From Halorussus marinus (GTDB lineage Archaea > Halobacteriota > Halobacteria > Halobacteriales > Haladaptataceae), in NCBI RefSeq assembly GCF_004765795.1, contig NZ_SBIV01000001.1:558001-622000 (forward strand): a stretch of 64,000 bases of DNA, read 5' to 3'. The notes beneath the pieces are model-generated. The model was not told the origin of the DNA. It ran no database searches and was given only the letters and a program-made list of their open reading frames with translations. This document shows positions 1-12,000 of this stretch, piece by piece; positions within the stretch are counted from its first letter, which is position 1; each line of letters starts with the position of its first letter. Position numbers and translations under genes: made by a program.

Positions 1-27
1 ACCGTCGTCGCACCGATCACCGGCCGC

Positions 28-702
28 TTACTCCCGGCCCCGGAGTTCGTCGAGCACGCCCAGCGTCGCCTCGGAGTACGACTCCTCGACCACCACGTCG
101 GCCGCGCGCTTGGCTTTCGCGTCGGCGTTCGCGACCGCGTAGGAGTCGCCCGCGACGCCGAACGTCGAGACGTCGTTCTCCGAGTCGCCGATCGCGACGA
201 ACTCCGCGGGGTCGCGATCGAGCAGTCGCGCGACCGACTTGAGCCCGCGGCCCTTCTCGATCCCCGCGGACTTGACGTGGTACGCGAAGCCGGTGTCGAC
301 CACTTCGAGGCCGTGCTCGGCCGCGAGTTCTTCGAGGGGGCCCAGCGGCTGGTCGCGCGCGACCGCGATCTCGGTCTCGCGCCACCGGTTCGTGAGGTCG
401 GCCGGCCCCCACCCGAGGTCGTGGCCCGCCTCGACGTACGCCTCGGCGACCCGGCGCGGGGCCTCGCCGTCGCCGTTCAGCGTCACCTCCCCGCGGGCGA
501 GCACGACCCCGCCGTTCTCGGCGATGACGTTCTGTTCGAGGTACATGAAGTGACAGAGCGCGACGGGGTAGGGGAACGCCTTCCCGGTCGCGAGGACGAC
601 CGGAGCGTCCCACTCGGGGAGGACGTCGAAAAAGCGCGGATCGACCGAGTCGTCGGGGCGGGTCATCGTGCCGTCGATGTCGAGGACGAGCGGGCGCGCC
701 AT
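28..702 (-). CDS. pgp: Phosphoglycolate phosphatase, archaeal HAD type
   Basis: HAD-superfamily phosphatase of 224 aa, the usual length of the archaeal phosphoglycolate phosphatase group. Seen: the nucleophile motif DIDGT at residues 8-12, a Lys-containing stretch near 150 (GIEKGRGLK) and the metal-binding motif GDSENDVS at about 172-179. In this family 2-phosphoglycolate, or a related small phosphate ester, is hydrolysed in the cytoplasm. The ATG is 28 nt from a TATA-like element at 726-734, which fits a leaderless message. The gene stands apart from the glp genes that follow. The exact substrate is inferred from family similarity. Confidence 0.88.
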   Translation of the reverse strand: MARPLVLDIDGTMTRPDDSVDPRFFDVLPEWDAPVVLATGKAFPYPVALCHFMYLEQNVIAENGGVVLARGEVTLNGDGEAPRRVAEAYVEAGHDLGWGPADLTNRWRETEIAVARDQPLGPLEELAAEHGLEVVDTGFAYHVKSAGIEKGRGLKSVARLLDRDPAEFVAIGDSENDVSTFGVAGDSYAVANADAKAKRAADVVVEESYSEATLGVLDELRGRE

Positions 703-725
703 GTCCCATCGAAGGCGAGTTGTCC

Positions 726-734
726 ACTAAAAAC
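726..734 (-). promoter_or_regulatory. TATA-like box of pgp
   Basis: The reverse strand reads GTTTTTAGT, centred 28 nt upstream of the pgp ATG, the spacing expected for a leaderless haloarchaeal transcript. Confidence 0.5.
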
Positions 735-751
735 GGTCGTTCGGTCCGGGT

Positions 752-1879
752 TCAGCCGAGCGCCGGGACCCAGACGCTCTGGGGGAAGACCCCGAGGGCC
801 GCCAGCACCGAGACGAGCAGGGTCGCGATCACGATGGCGGCGGCCGGCGGGTCGAAGTGGGTGTCGGCGTGGGCGTAGAAGACTCGCTGGACGACTTCGC
901 CGGCGAGCGCGCTCACCACCCCGAACGCCGCCCCGACCGCGAGCGCCGACAGGAGCGGAATCGCGCTCGCGACCGCCGACGGCGGCGCCTGCGAGACCGC
1001 CATTCCGGCGGGCGCGAGCGCCAGCGCCGCCGTGCTCGCCGACAGGCTGATGTGGTGGGTGACCGGGGTCTGCTCGACGCCGAGATTCAGAAACAGCAGG
1101 CTCGCGGCGCTGATCCCGAACGCCAGAAACGGGCTCCCGGTCGAATACGCGACGTACGCCGCGAGGACGCCGACCACCAGCCCGAGGGTCGCGACCTCGA
1201 CCCACCGGTACTGGTGGGGGAGCCACGGCTCGACGACGAACCGGCCGGCGGGGGCCTCGGCGCCGGGGGCCGCGTCCGTGCCGCCGTCGGCCGCCGGGGC
1301 GTCACCGGCCACGCGCCGGTCGCCGTCCTCGAACGGCGCCATGTCGAGGAGCCCGCCCCTGACGTCGCCGACGAGGTCGTACCCGAACGCGAGCCGGTGG
1401 GCGACCGCCGACAGCACCACGCCCATCGCGATGGGGTCGTACGGGAGTCCGAGCGTCGACGAGCCGACGGTCAGCCAGTGGCCGAGCACGCCGAACGCGC
1501 CCCCGACCGCCAGCACGTCCGGGCGGCTCCCGTGTGCGATGGCGATGTTCTTGGCGTCGTGGTAGTCGAACGGCGCGTCGACGTACCCCCGCTCGGCGGC
1601 GTAGGCGGCCGCGGCCGCCCCGCCCGCGAAGCTGACCGCCGGCGAGAACGCGGGGCCGAACGCGACCGACCCGGTGAGACCGATCGCTCCGAGTTCGCCC
1701 GCCGCGGCGGGGTCGACGGCGCTCGCGACCGCCTTTCCGGCGAGGTTGGCCGTCTCGCCGGCGATTACGAGAAAGCCGGTGAACACGAACGCGGGGAGCG
1801 CCCCGAGGGCGGCGCCGAACGCGCCGCCCGCGAACGCCGCGAGCAGTATCTCGACCGTCCACAGCTCCGCCCACGCCAT
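752..1879 (-). CDS. Polytopic membrane protein linked to glpK (putative glycerol facilitator)
   Basis: A 375-aa integral membrane protein with many Ala/Gly/Val-rich hydrophobic segments from residue 8 to the C-terminus and a polar, acidic loop near 185-220. It starts directly at the glpK stop codon with no intergenic base, so the two are almost certainly cotranscribed. No NPA boxes are visible, so it is not an aquaglyceroporin of the GlpF type. In Haloferax volcanii a membrane protein gene called glpX, proposed as a glycerol facilitator, follows glpK; the position here suggests the same role. Transport of glycerol is inference from context. Neither the fold nor the substrate is shown by the sequence. 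Confidence 0.7.
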   Translation of the reverse strand: MAWAELWTVEILLAAFAGGAFGAALGALPAFVFTGFLVIAGETANLAGKAVASAVDPAAAGELGAIGLTGSVAFGPAFSPAVSFAGGAAAAAYAAERGYVDAPFDYHDAKNIAIAHGSRPDVLAVGGAFGVLGHWLTVGSSTLGLPYDPIAMGVVLSAVAHRLAFGYDLVGDVRGGLLDMAPFEDGDRRVAGDAPAADGGTDAAPGAEAPAGRFVVEPWLPHQYRWVEVATLGLVVGVLAAYVAYSTGSPFLAFGISAASLLFLNLGVEQTPVTHHISLSASTAALALAPAGMAVSQAPPSAVASAIPLLSALAVGAAFGVVSALAGEVVQRVFYAHADTHFDPPAAAIVIATLLVSVLAALGVFPQSVWVPALG

Positions 1880-3424
<1,545 letters not shown>

Positions 3425-3613
3425 TCTGGTCCCGTGGACGGTCGTCGGAGTCGAGCTCGCCGCCTCGATACGTCGCTCGGACGACCGCGTCTGTGTAGGG
3501 CACGGACCTCGATAGCATAAGTGTTGACGACGATCGGGATCCGTCGTCGGCCGACCGCCGGAGGGGTGCAACGAGCGATGGGCTCAAGTGGCTTCCAACC
3601 AACCTCTGACCGA
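3425..3613. promoter_or_regulatory. Divergent glpK/glpA promoter region with inverted repeat
   Basis: This 189-bp intergenic region separates glpK from glpABC. On the glpK strand a TATA-like CACTTATGCT lies at 3514-3523, implying a leader of roughly 65 nt. At 3526-3548 a seven-base inverted repeat GACGACG...CGTCGTC flanks a nine-base spacer; the match extends inward to GATC on both sides with one bulged base. Its place beside the TATA element makes it a candidate operator. No TATA element is obvious just before glpA. Confidence 0.4.
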
Positions 3614-5290
3614 ATGACCGATACCGAGGTGGTCGTCGTCGGCGGGGGGTCGACGGGGTGTGGGGTCGCCCGCGACCTCGCCATGCGCGGGCTCGACGTG
3701 ACCCTCGTCGAGAAAGGCAACCTCACCCACGGAACGACCGGCCGGATGCACGGACTGCTCCACAGCGGCGGGCGGTACGCCGTCTCCGACCAGTCGAGCG
3801 CCCGGGAGTGCATCGCGGAGAACCGTGTGCTCCGGGAGATCGCGGGCCACTGCGTCGAGATGACCGGCGGCCAGTTCGTCCAGCTCGAGGGCGACCCCGA
3901 CGAGTACTTCGAGGAGAAGCTCGCGGGCTGTCGGGAGTGTGGAATCCCCGCCGAGGTGCTGACCGGCCAGCAAGCCCGCGCCGAGGAGCCGTACCTCACC
4001 GACGACGTCAAGCGGTCGATCCGGGTGCCCGACGGCGCGGTCGACCCCTTCCGGCTCTGCGTGGCGAACGCCGCCAGCGCCGAGCGCCACGGCGCCCGAA
4101 TCGAGACCCACGCCGAGGTCGTCGACGTGCTCGCGGACGGCGACGACGTGTTCGGCGTCCAAGTGCGCCACGACTCGGGGCCGGGCAAGCGCGAGCACGC
4201 CAGAACCGGCGAGCGCGAGCGGATCACCGCCGAGTACGTCGTCAACGCGACCGGCGCGTGGGCCGGACAGATCGGCGAGCTCGCGGGCGTCGACGTCGCG
4301 GTCCGGCCCTCGAAGGGCGCGATGGTGGTGATGAACTGCCGGCAGGTCGACACCGTGGTCAACCGGTGTCGACCCAAAGGCGACGCCGACATCGTGGTGC
4401 CCCACGAGACGACCGCGATCCTCGGCACGACCGACGTGGAGGTCGAAGACCCCGAGGACTACTCCGAGGAGCGGTGGGAGGTCGACCTGATGATCGACGA
4501 GCTGAGCGCGCTCGTCCCGATCCTCCGGGAGGCCCGGACGGTGCGGTCGTTCTGGGGCGTCCGGCCCCTCTACGAGCCGCCCGGGACCGGGACCCGGGAC
4601 CCGACCGACATCACTCGCGACTACTTCCTACTCGACCACGCCGAGCGCGACGACCTCTCGGGGTTCGCGTCGATCGTCGGCGGGAAGTTCACGACCTACC
4701 GGCTGATGGCCGAGGAGATAGCCGACCACGTCTGTGCCGAGCTCGGGGTGTCGGCCTCGTGTCGGACCGCCGACGAGCCCCTGCCCGGCAGCGAGGACTT
4801 CACCGTCCTCAGAGAGTACATGGACGAGTTCGGCCTGCGCTCGCCGGTCGGCCGCCGGAGCGTCCAGCGGCTCGGCTCGCGGGCCGACGAGGTGCTCTCG
4901 ACCGACGGCCCCAATCCCGTACTCTGTGACTGCGAGGCGGTCACGCGAGCGGAGGTCCGGGACGCCATCGACCAGTCGGGCACCGACCTCAACGCGGTCC
5001 GCATCCGGACTCGGGCCTCGATGGGCAACTGTCAGGGCGGGTTGTGCTGTCACCGGATGGCGGCCGAACTCCACCCCGAGTACGGCGAGCCACAGGCCCG
5101 GGCGGCCCTCGACGAGCTCTTCGAGGAGCGCTGGAAAGGCGAGCGCCACGCCCTGTGGGGCGAACAGCTCTCGCAGGCCGCGCTCACCTACGCGCTCCAC
5201 GCGACGACGATGAACCGCGACCGCGACCCCGCCGACGGCGCGTCGGTCGAGTACGCGGCCTTCGACGCGGGGGGCGCCGATGGCGATTGA
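3614..5290 (+). CDS. glpA: Anaerobic glycerol-3-phosphate dehydrogenase, subunit A
   Basis: FAD-dependent catalytic subunit (558 aa) oxidising sn-glycerol 3-phosphate to dihydroxyacetone phosphate. Seen: the dinucleotide-binding motif GGGSTGCG at residues 10-17, a DAO-type FAD domain, and a C-terminal BFD-like [2Fe-2S] domain with the Cys pairs LCDCE and GNCQGGLCC. The ATG at 3614 was chosen because it starts directly at the first beta strand; an in-frame ATG at 3578 and the start at 3521 add unlikely N-terminal residues. The gene overlaps glpB by 11 nt, and the three genes form one operon. Electrons should pass through GlpC to the quinone pool. Confidence 0.95.
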   Translation: MTDTEVVVVGGGSTGCGVARDLAMRGLDVTLVEKGNLTHGTTGRMHGLLHSGGRYAVSDQSSARECIAENRVLREIAGHCVEMTGGQFVQLEGDPDEYFEEKLAGCRECGIPAEVLTGQQARAEEPYLTDDVKRSIRVPDGAVDPFRLCVANAASAERHGARIETHAEVVDVLADGDDVFGVQVRHDSGPGKREHARTGERERITAEYVVNATGAWAGQIGELAGVDVAVRPSKGAMVVMNCRQVDTVVNRCRPKGDADIVVPHETTAILGTTDVEVEDPEDYSEERWEVDLMIDELSALVPILREARTVRSFWGVRPLYEPPGTGTRDPTDITRDYFLLDHAERDDLSGFASIVGGKFTTYRLMAEEIADHVCAELGVSASCRTADEPLPGSEDFTVLREYMDEFGLRSPVGRRSVQRLGSRADEVLSTDGPNPVLCDCEAVTRAEVRDAIDQSGTDLNAVRIRTRASMGNCQGGLCCHRMAAELHPEYGEPQARAALDELFEERWKGERHALWGEQLSQAALTYALHATTMNRDRDPADGASVEYAAFDAGGADGD

Positions 5291-6632
5291 AGACGACGTG
5301 GCGGTCGTCGGCGGCGGCATCGCCGGGATGACTGCGGCGCTCGCGGCCGCACGCGAGGGCGCGACCGTCCGGGTCATCTCCCACAAGGACTCGACGCTCC
5401 GGAGCGCGAGCGGGCTCGTGGACGTGCTCGGGTACCCACCGCGGTCCGGCGGGTCCTCGGGGGACAGTGACGCGAGCGAGTCCCCGGCCGGCGACGCCGG
5501 ACCGCTCGCCGATCCCTTCGAGGCGATTCCGGACCTCCCCGAGGACCACCCGTACACCGCGGTCGGCCTCGAGGGCGTCCGGGCGGCGCTCTCGCTGTTC
5601 GACGAGGCCGTCGACGGCTACCGCGGGGGCCACACCGACCGCAACGCCCTCGTCCCGACCCACGGCGGTACGGTCAAGCCGACCGCCAGATACCCGGCGA
5701 GCGTCGCGCCCGGACTCGCCAGCGACCCCCGCGAGACGCTGTTGGTTGGCTTCGAGACGGTCACGGACTTCGACGCCCCGCTCGCCGCCGACCACCTCCG
5801 GGCGGCCGGCGTCCCGTTCGAGGTTCGGGGCGTCACCGTCCGGTTCCCCGGGGCGTTCCGCGCCGACGCCCGAGTCACCCGGCTCGCGGACGCCCTCGAC
5901 GCCGACGAGCGACTCGAGGCCGGCGACGATCCGTCGGGGGTCTCGACCTCGCTCCCGGCCCGCGGCGCGCTCGCCGCGGTCGTGAAACCCCGACTCGGCG
6001 ACGCCGAGCGCGTCGGGTTCCCGGCGGTGCTCGGCCGCCACGAGACGCCCTCGATCCGGGCCGACCTCGAAGCCGAACTCGGCGCGGCGGTCTTCGAGGT
6101 GCCGACGGGGCCGCCGAGCCTGCCCGGGATGCGCCTCGAAGGCGCGCTCCGGGGGGCCTGCCGGGACGCGGGGGTCCGGTTCACGACCGGCGACCCGGTG
6201 GCGGGCTACGAGACGGGCGCCGACGGCGAGATCGCGGCGCTCCGGGTCGAGCGAAACGGCGCGGCGATCCCGTTTCACGCCGAGAGCGTCGTGCTGGCGA
6301 CCGGCGGTCTGGTGGGGAAAGGCGTCGACTCGGACCGCGAGTCGGTCCGCGAGCCGGTGTTCGACTGCCACGTCCCCCACCCGGCCGACCGCTACGAGTG
6401 GTTCGACGACGACGCGTTCGGCGACCACGCGTTCGCCCGGTTCGGGGTGGCGACCGACGGCGACCTCCGCCCGCTCGACGCGCGGGGCGACCCCGAACAC
6501 GCGAATCTCCGGGCCGCGGGCGGCGTGCTCGGAGGCTACGACTTCGCGGCCGAGAAGTCCGGCGCGGGCGTCTCGCTGGCGACCGGTCGAGCGGCCGGAC
6601 GCGCGGCGGCCCGACAGGTGAGTGATTCATGA
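5280..6632 (+). CDS. glpB: Anaerobic glycerol-3-phosphate dehydrogenase, subunit B
   Basis: A 450-aa flavoprotein with an N-terminal [14 protein letters not shown] nucleotide-binding motif at about residues 11-24 and a C-terminal FAD-contact region of the GlpB/reductase type. It overlaps glpA by 11 nt and glpC by 4 nt (ATGA), so translation is likely coupled. A stretch near residues 55-85 rich in Gly, Ser and acidic residues looks like a haloarchaeal insertion in the family fold. GlpB partners GlpA in the soluble catalytic dimer, which is held at the membrane by GlpC. Confidence 0.93.
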   Translation: MAIEDDVAVVGGGIAGMTAALAAAREGATVRVISHKDSTLRSASGLVDVLGYPPRSGGSSGDSDASESPAGDAGPLADPFEAIPDLPEDHPYTAVGLEGVRAALSLFDEAVDGYRGGHTDRNALVPTHGGTVKPTARYPASVAPGLASDPRETLLVGFETVTDFDAPLAADHLRAAGVPFEVRGVTVRFPGAFRADARVTRLADALDADERLEAGDDPSGVSTSLPARGALAAVVKPRLGDAERVGFPAVLGRHETPSIRADLEAELGAAVFEVPTGPPSLPGMRLEGALRGACRDAGVRFTTGDPVAGYETGADGEIAALRVERNGAAIPFHAESVVLATGGLVGKGVDSDRESVREPVFDCHVPHPADRYEWFDDDAFGDHAFARFGVATDGDLRPLDARGDPEHANLRAAGGVLGGYDFAAEKSGAGVSLATGRAAGRAAARQVSDS

Positions 6633-7966
6633 GCGACGCAGAGAACCCAGACGGCGCGAGCGAGTTCCGCGAGGACGAACCGACCGACTCCGCCGAGGAG
6701 TTCGAACCCATCGAGGTGTTCCCCGAGAGCGAGTCGATGGACCTGCGGCCGGGCAGCGACGACTGTTACAAGTGCTCGACGTGCGACACGTCGTGTCCGG
6801 TCGCCGCGGTCGACGACGAGTTCCCCGGCCCGAAGTTTCAGGGGCCCGAACAGTGGCGGCTCAAGCGGAAAGACGACCGCGACATCGACGAGTCGGTGAT
6901 GAGCTGTTCGAACTGCATGCGGTGTGACTCGGCGTGTCCCTCCGACGTGCCCCTCTCGCAGATGCACAACACCGCGCGGGGATCGTTCGTCGACGAGCAG
7001 ATGGACAAGCTCTCCCGGGAGTACGTCCGGAATCGCATCCTGTCGAACTATCGGACGCTGGCGGCGCTCGGAAGCAAGGTCCCGAGGCTCACCAACTTCG
7101 TGATGGGGCTGGGCGTGACGAAGCTGTTCAACGAGAAGGTCCTGGGCATCACCAGCGAGCGAGAGTTCCCCGAGTTCGCCACCGAGACGTTCCGGGAGTG
7201 GTGGGAGAAACGAGGCGGCCCGAACGTCGAACGCGACGACAAGCGCGTGGCGTACTTCCACGGCTGTTACTCGAACTACAACACCCCGGAGGTCGGCAAG
7301 GCGATGGTCCGGGTGTTCGAGGCGTTCGGCTACGAGGTGCTGGTCCCGCCCCAGAAGTGCTCGGGCACCCCGATGTTCGCGAACGGGATGCTCGACGACG
7401 CCGAGCGCGCCGCCGAGACCAACGTCGCCGAACTCGCGGCCGCGATCGAGGGGGGCGCGGACGTGATCGCCTCCTGTACGTCGTGTTCGCTGTCGCTCCG
7501 CCAGGAGTACCCCGAACTGTTCGACTTCGAGGGGACCGCGAGCGTCGCCGCCAACACTTACGAGGCGCTCGAATACCTCCGCGTCCACGAGGACCTCGAG
7601 GGGGCGCTCGCCGACGCCGAGGTCGACGACGCGGCCTTCGCCTACCACGCGCCCTGCCACGCCCGCAATCAGGGCCTCGACGGGCAGGCGGTCGAGTTGC
7701 TCGACGCCCTCGAGGGCGCGAACGCCGAGGACGTCGGGGACTCCTGCTCGGGCATCTCGGGCACCTACGGCTGGAAAGAGGAGAAGTACGACGTCTCGAT
7801 GGAGATCGGCGCCGAGATGTTCGACCACATGGAGGCGGCCGACGCCGAGACGGGCCTGACCGAGTGTCCGACCTGCGCGATGCAGATGGAACACGGGACG
7901 GGCTACGAGATCCGCCACCCGCTCCAGGTGATCGAGGAGGCGGTGGTCGGTGCCGACGCGGCGTAG
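6629..7966 (+). CDS. glpC: Anaerobic glycerol-3-phosphate dehydrogenase, subunit C (Fe-S)
   Basis: The iron-sulfur membrane-anchoring subunit (445 aa). Two ferredoxin-type [4Fe-4S] motifs are visible: C46-C49-C52-C56 (CYKCSTCDTSCP) and C93-C96-C99-C103 (CSNCMRCDSACP). The C-terminal two thirds carries CCG-like Cys clusters (CSGTP, SCTSCS, SCSGISG, CPTCAMQ), as in heterodisulfide-reductase-like and GlpC proteins. About 40 acidic residues precede the first cluster. It overlaps glpB by ATGA and is the last gene of the operon. Confidence 0.93.
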   Translation: MSDAENPDGASEFREDEPTDSAEEFEPIEVFPESESMDLRPGSDDCYKCSTCDTSCPVAAVDDEFPGPKFQGPEQWRLKRKDDRDIDESVMSCSNCMRCDSACPSDVPLSQMHNTARGSFVDEQMDKLSREYVRNRILSNYRTLAALGSKVPRLTNFVMGLGVTKLFNEKVLGITSEREFPEFATETFREWWEKRGGPNVERDDKRVAYFHGCYSNYNTPEVGKAMVRVFEAFGYEVLVPPQKCSGTPMFANGMLDDAERAAETNVAELAAAIEGGADVIASCTSCSLSLRQEYPELFDFEGTASVAANTYEALEYLRVHEDLEGALADAEVDDAAFAYHAPCHARNQGLDGQAVELLDALEGANAEDVGDSCSGISGTYGWKEEKYDVSMEIGAEMFDHMEAADAETGLTECPTCAMQMEHGTGYEIRHPLQVIEEAVVGADAA

Positions 7967-8008
7967 TCGGTCGCTCGGTGACGACGCCCCGTTCGGCGAA
8001 CTGTTCGG

Positions 8009-8983
8009 TTAATCGGTGCCGGGCGCCGGCGTCGGCTCCGCCGGGTCCTCGTCGACGTACTCCAGATCGTCGGTGTAGCGATCGATGAGCAACACCGCGA
8101 CCGCGCCCGCGACCCCGGCGAGGACGGTCGCGGCCACGCGCTCGACCGGCCACGCGCCCTCGGCGGTGAGGATGCGTGCGGCCGGAAGTCGGAGCGCGCC
8201 GACCATCAGCGCGACGAGGAAGGTCAGCGTCACCTGGCGGCGGGTCGCGAGCGCCCACTTCACGACGCGGGCGAACGTGAGGATTCCCACCGCCGCGCCA
8301 GCGACGAACGAGGCGACGGCGATCGCCGGCCCGAGCGCGGCCTCGAGCGCGCCGCCCCGAGCGATCGCGACGAGTTCGGCAATGAACTCGTGGAGCGCGT
8401 TGCTCATGTACACGTACTGGCCCATCAGGATGAGCAACAGCGACCCCGAGACGCCGGGCAGGATCATCGCGGAGATCGCGATCCCGCCCGCGACGAACAG
8501 CACCGGCGGCGCGTGGGGAACCGCGGCCCCCGCGGATTCGCCGGCCAGCAAGAACGCGCCGACCAGCCCCGCGATCGCGGCCGCCCGCTCGTCGCGGGTG
8601 TCGAGTCTGACCTCTCCCCAGAGGACGACCGCCGAGGCGGCGATGAGGCCGAAGAAGAACGCGAACAGCACGGCGGGCGAAGACTCCTCGACGCCGGCGA
8701 CGACGCCGGTGACGCCGACGATGGCGGTCAGGACCCCCGCGCCGAGCACCGCGAGGAAGGCGACGTCCATCGCCCGGACGGTCTCGGCGATCCGGGCGCG
8801 AGCCCGGGCGTCGTACGCGCGCGGGAGGTCGGCCAGCACCGCCGGATCGAACGCCGCGATCGCGCCGACCAGCCGCTCGTAGATTCCGGTTATCAGCGCG
8901 ATGGTGCCGCCCGAGACGCCGGGGACGGCGTCTGCGGCGCCCATGAACACGCCCTTCAGATAGACGGAGAGCCACGCTCGCAT
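8009..8983 (-). CDS. DUF368 family membrane protein, candidate polyprenyl-phosphate translocase
   Basis: A polytopic membrane protein of 324 aa. The family hallmark PGVSGGT is at residues 21-27, and a second, related PGVSGS motif occurs about halfway along, consistent with two homologous halves. In bacteria DUF368 proteins were recently implicated in moving undecaprenyl phosphate back across the membrane. Here the gene lies 58 nt downstream of aglB on the same strand, so the natural substrate would be dolichol phosphate released by AglB. That substrate is inference. A TATA-like element before its ATG suggests it can also be transcribed alone. Confidence 0.85.
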   Translation of the reverse strand: MRAWLSVYLKGVFMGAADAVPGVSGGTIALITGIYERLVGAIAAFDPAVLADLPRAYDARARARIAETVRAMDVAFLAVLGAGVLTAIVGVTGVVAGVEESSPAVLFAFFFGLIAASAVVLWGEVRLDTRDERAAAIAGLVGAFLLAGESAGAAVPHAPPVLFVAGGIAISAMILPGVSGSLLLILMGQYVYMSNALHEFIAELVAIARGGALEAALGPAIAVASFVAGAAVGILTFARVVKWALATRRQVTLTFLVALMVGALRLPAARILTAEGAWPVERVAATVLAGVAGAVAVLLIDRYTDDLEYVDEDPAEPTPAPGTD

Positions 8984-9007
8984 TGGGCCCGGATACGTCG
9001 ACCGCGG

Positions 9008-9016
9008 GGAAAACAG
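9008..9016 (-). promoter_or_regulatory. TATA-like box of the DUF368 gene
   Basis: CTGTTTTCC on the reverse strand, centred 29 nt before the ATG at 8983. It lies in the short gap after aglB, so the gene may have its own start site. Confidence 0.4.
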
Positions 9017-9041
9017 TTCGGCTTTCGACGGAACGAACCGC

Positions 9042-12000
9042 TCAGTCGCGCTTGCCGAAGAGGAGCGTCGCCGCGAACGCTCCGACGAGGCCGGCGCGGG
9101 CGGGCGCGGTCTCCTCGCGATCGGGGAGCGCGTCGGCCGGCGCGGGCCGGGATTCGGCGGCGGCCGCGCCCGGCGACGCGAGCGCGGAGGCGTTCGACTC
9201 GTTCGCGACCGTGTCGTTCTCGACGGTCTCGTTGGTCGCCGTCTCGTTCGTGACGGTTTCGTTCGTCACAGTTTCGTTCGTGGCGGTCTCGTTGGTTGCC
9301 GTCTCGTTTTGGTCCTGGCGGAGCTGGATCGACTCCTCGGTCAGCGCGACCTCGGTCGCCGAGTCGTTCTCGCCGATGACCTGCGCTTCGGTCACGTCGG
9401 CAGTGGCGTTCGAGAAGGTGATGTTGCCGTCCTCGAACGACTGGCCGGTCACGAACTCGTACGGACCGGTCGCCCGCACGCTCGTGTTGGTGTAGCCCTG
9501 CTCGGGGCCCCACTCGTCGTACCCGGTCGAGGAGTACGGCAGGGTCATCGTGAACTCGCCGTCAGCACCGGTCTGGGCCTGCTGGCGGTAGGTGAACGTC
9601 GAGTTGGCCTCGGTCGGCGACAGCTGGACTCGCGCGGTCACGGTGGCGTTCTCGGGGCCGGTGCCCTCGACGGTCGCGCCGGGGACGCGCTCGAACGTCT
9701 TGACCCACGACGGCGAGGTCCGGAGGATGCGGTTCGGGTTCACGCCGGCCTGCTGGAGCAGGCGCATCTCGCCGCGTAGCGTCTGGACGTACTGCTGGGA
9801 GCTGGTGGCCGAGGACTCGCTCTGTTTGACCAGCCGGTAGTGTTCGAGCGCGGAGACGCGCTCGCTCGGGAACGGCCCGATCCCGCCGATCTGGGCGGTG
9901 CCGTCCTCCTCGACGAACTCGCGGGCCTCCTGCATCGTGTCGAAGTTGCGAACGACCGTCGCGTTCTCGCCCGAGGGCGTACCGACGATCTGGTCGGAGG
10001 AGACCCCCGAGACCGCGTCGTAGTCGACGACCACCGGGCTGGGTTCGACCGCGCTACCCTGATAGAGGTAGAGTCGCGCGACCTGACTCTGATAGTAGCG
10101 CTGGTCTTTCATCCGGAAGGCGATCCGGGGCCGGGTCTGCTCGTCGTTCAGCCCGGAGTACACCCGCGTGTAGAAGTCGAACCGACTCACGTTCTCGTTG
10201 AACACGGTGGGTGCCGAGAACTTCGAGGTCGGCTCGGCCATCTTCCAGTCGGCCATCACGTAGCGGGTCTCCTCGCCGTCGTCGCCGAGCGTCTCGATGA
10301 CCTCGTTGGCCTCCTGTTCGCTGGGCGCGAGCAGGTAGTTCGCGGCGGTAGTCGCGCCCTCCTGGAACGGGTTGGCGTTCGGGATGCGCTCGCCCTGGAC
10401 GGTGATGATGTGGCCGTAGTCCCACCACGACATCACGCCGTACGCGCCGGCCGGGTAGTCGAAGTCACCGTCGTTCTGGTCGTAGGTGCCGTAGTAGTCC
10501 ATCTCGTTGTCGGCGCCGCCGAACGTCCCCTCCTCGGGCGTCTCGTTGGCGAGCCAGTCGAGCGAGCCGTCCCAGTCGGCGATCTCGCCGGGACCGGTGT
10601 TCGCGCCCGCCTGCATGGCGGTGTTGGTCTGGTCGATGTTGGCGACGCCCGTACTGCCGACGGTCGCCGGGAAGACGAGCACCGGCAACACCAGCAGGAC
10701 GACCATCACGACCGACAACACCTGGTAGCCGTCGACGTCGGTGAGCGACTCGCGGTCGGTGAAGTCCGCGATCGCGAGCACGCGACCGGCGAGGTAGGCG
10801 TTCAGCACGGCGACCGGCACCGCGAGGTAATAGTTGAACCTGACCTGCGTGAACGCCGCCGCGACGATGAACGCGGCCCAGACGAGCACGAGCAGTTTCT
10901 CGGCGCTGTGGTCGTCGGTGCGGTAGGTCCGCCACACCAGCCAGATCGCGGCCACGGCGGCCGTGAACAGCATCAGGCCGTACTCCTGCATGATGACGTC
11001 GAACTCGCTGATGCCGTACTGGGGCTGGACACCTCCGGGGCCTTCTGCGAGGAACGGCTGGGCCTCGCCGATAGTTCGGGTCCGGGCGTTCGTTCCCAGT
11101 CCGATCACGCGGAGGACGTTGTTCCGAACGAGGTTGAACAGGCCGGGCGCGCCGACCGCGACGGCGCCGACGACGGCGACGATGATCCCGCCGATCGCGG
11201 GCGGGTACAGCGTGGCGTTGAGGTCGCGGGCGTCCCACACTCGGGCGAGCCACGCCATGAAGACACAGCCGCCGGCGACCGCGAACGCGAGCAGCGGCTG
11301 GAGGGGCGAGAACTTCGTCGGACTGAAATCGAACGTGCCGAGCGGAACGAGCATCAGGAGCCCGGTGACGCTCATGCTGACCGCGCCGACGAACGCGAGG
11401 TGGTCGGGGCTGACCCCCCGGAGGTAGTCGGCCGCGAGCTTGAGCACGAAGAACGCGCCGAAGATACCGATCAGCAGGACGCCGGGCGGCCACGTCCAGA
11501 GGTAGAGCGCCGTCGCGATCCCCGCGAGTACGCTGTAGCCGAGTGGTCGGCGAAGCACCGCGAAATCACGGTCCGCAACGAGTTCGTACACCGGCTTCTC
11601 GCGCTCGGCGACGCTCAGCGCGACCATCATCGCCAGCACCGCGAACGCCTGAAACAGGGGTTCGGCGATGTTGTGATCCGAGAACCCGACCAGACTCCGC
11701 CGGAGGAACGTGCCCGGAAGGAGCGCGAGCACGACGACGCCGAACAGCGCACCGGGGCGGCCGGCGATGCGCTTGCCGAGCAGGTAGGTCGGAATCGCGA
11801 CGAGCGTCCCGAGCACCGCCGGAGCGACGAGGAGGGTCGTCGCCACCGTCTGCTCGGTGGGGCTACCGAGCCCCACGATCAGGGCGGCGGTCGCGACCAA
11901 CTGGTCGTAAAGCGTCCCGAACTGGCCGACGCTGGTGCCGAACGGGAAGTACGTCCAGGGGTCGAACGGCATCGTGCTCGGCCAGTTGGCAACCGTGTAG

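Noticed and set aside
9190-9306. Possible CRISPR-like or intergenic repeat
   Set aside because: The repeat is inside aglB, in frame, and encodes sequons.
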